From Massilibacteroides sp. (GTDB lineage: Bacteria > Bacteroidota > Bacteroidia > Bacteroidales > Tannerellaceae), in assembly GCA_028708075.1 (NCBI GenBank), contig JAQVZS010000006.1, positions 38,413-102,412 of the forward strand: a DNA stretch of 64,000 nucleotides, in the 5' to 3' direction. Under the pieces are notes generated by a model. It was not told the origin of the DNA and made no database searches. It saw only the letters and a program-made list of their open reading frames with translations. The position numbers were made by a program, and so were the translations under genes. How positions within the stretch are numbered: position 1 is the stretch's first letter; every line of letters begins with the position of its first letter. Below are positions 63,985 to 64,000 of this stretch, one piece after another.

Positions 63985-64000
63985 GAAACAAAGAATATCT

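Noticed and set aside
1..64000. mobile element, integrase or prophage
   Set aside because: No transposase, recombinase, phage gene or long terminal inverted repeat was found on either strand.

Overview
The window is chromosomal DNA of a Bacteroidota bacterium, most likely of the order Bacteroidales. The evidence is a SusC/SusD pair with ECF sigma and FecR genes, a TonB-dependent receptor with a carboxypeptidase-like N-terminal domain, RprX/RprY-type regulators, families typical of the phylum (DUF3822, DUF4271, DUF4252, DUF6249, WbqC), and repeated matches to the Bacteroidetes promoter form TTTG-N(19-23)-TAnnTTTG. A Parabacteroides-, Dysgonomonas- or Porphyromonas-like genus fits, but the sequence alone does not fix it. 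There is no insertion sequence, integrase, prophage or CRISPR array, and most of the window is housekeeping DNA.

1-11200: two FKBP-type prolyl isomerases, a RecD-like helicase, a DUF3822-rsmD pair, cardiolipin synthase, a TonB-dependent outer-membrane receptor and RNase R. 11200-19900: an Eis-like acetyltransferase, nadB, a tightly overlapping run DUF4271-hemD-rnpA-yidD-tatD, tyrS, tRNA-Gln and a PagL-family outer-membrane lipid A deacylase homologue. 20000-30100: a divergent membrane pyrophosphatase, the RprXY-type two-component pair, a TrpB2-type enzyme, a porin-like protein and two sugar kinases (BadF type and ROK type).

30080-33330: an AT-rich minus-strand operon of two DUF5320-like small proteins, a radical SAM protein, a short Mrp ATPase and a YbgC-type thioesterase. 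It looks like an acquired iron-sulfur or metal-handling unit and is the most distinctive part of the window. 33330-40770: a nutrient-uptake locus of ECF sigma, FecR anti-sigma, SusC with STN domain, and SusD, with no degradative enzyme beside it. 40770-41250 is non-coding and carries four 22-bp direct repeats.

41250-50620: polysaccharide flippase, M20 peptidase and ribF (one minus-strand operon), divergent from dapB, two tandem signal peptidase I genes (the second lacks the usual catalytic lysine) and a WbqC protein, then a PiT phosphate transporter fused to a PhoU-like domain. 50860-53440: a broken small secreted gene, a CE7 acetyl esterase and kduI, pointing to pectin or hemicellulose use. 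53560-55490: a compact DUF4252-ECF sigma-anti-sigma-DUF4252 operon. 55490-64000: mutS, an alpha-oxoamine synthase (serine palmitoyltransferase/KBL-like), rpsA, a second small ECF sigma unit, a DUF6249 membrane protein and a viroplasmin-type RNase H.

All family assignments come from reading motifs and architecture by eye; no database search was run.
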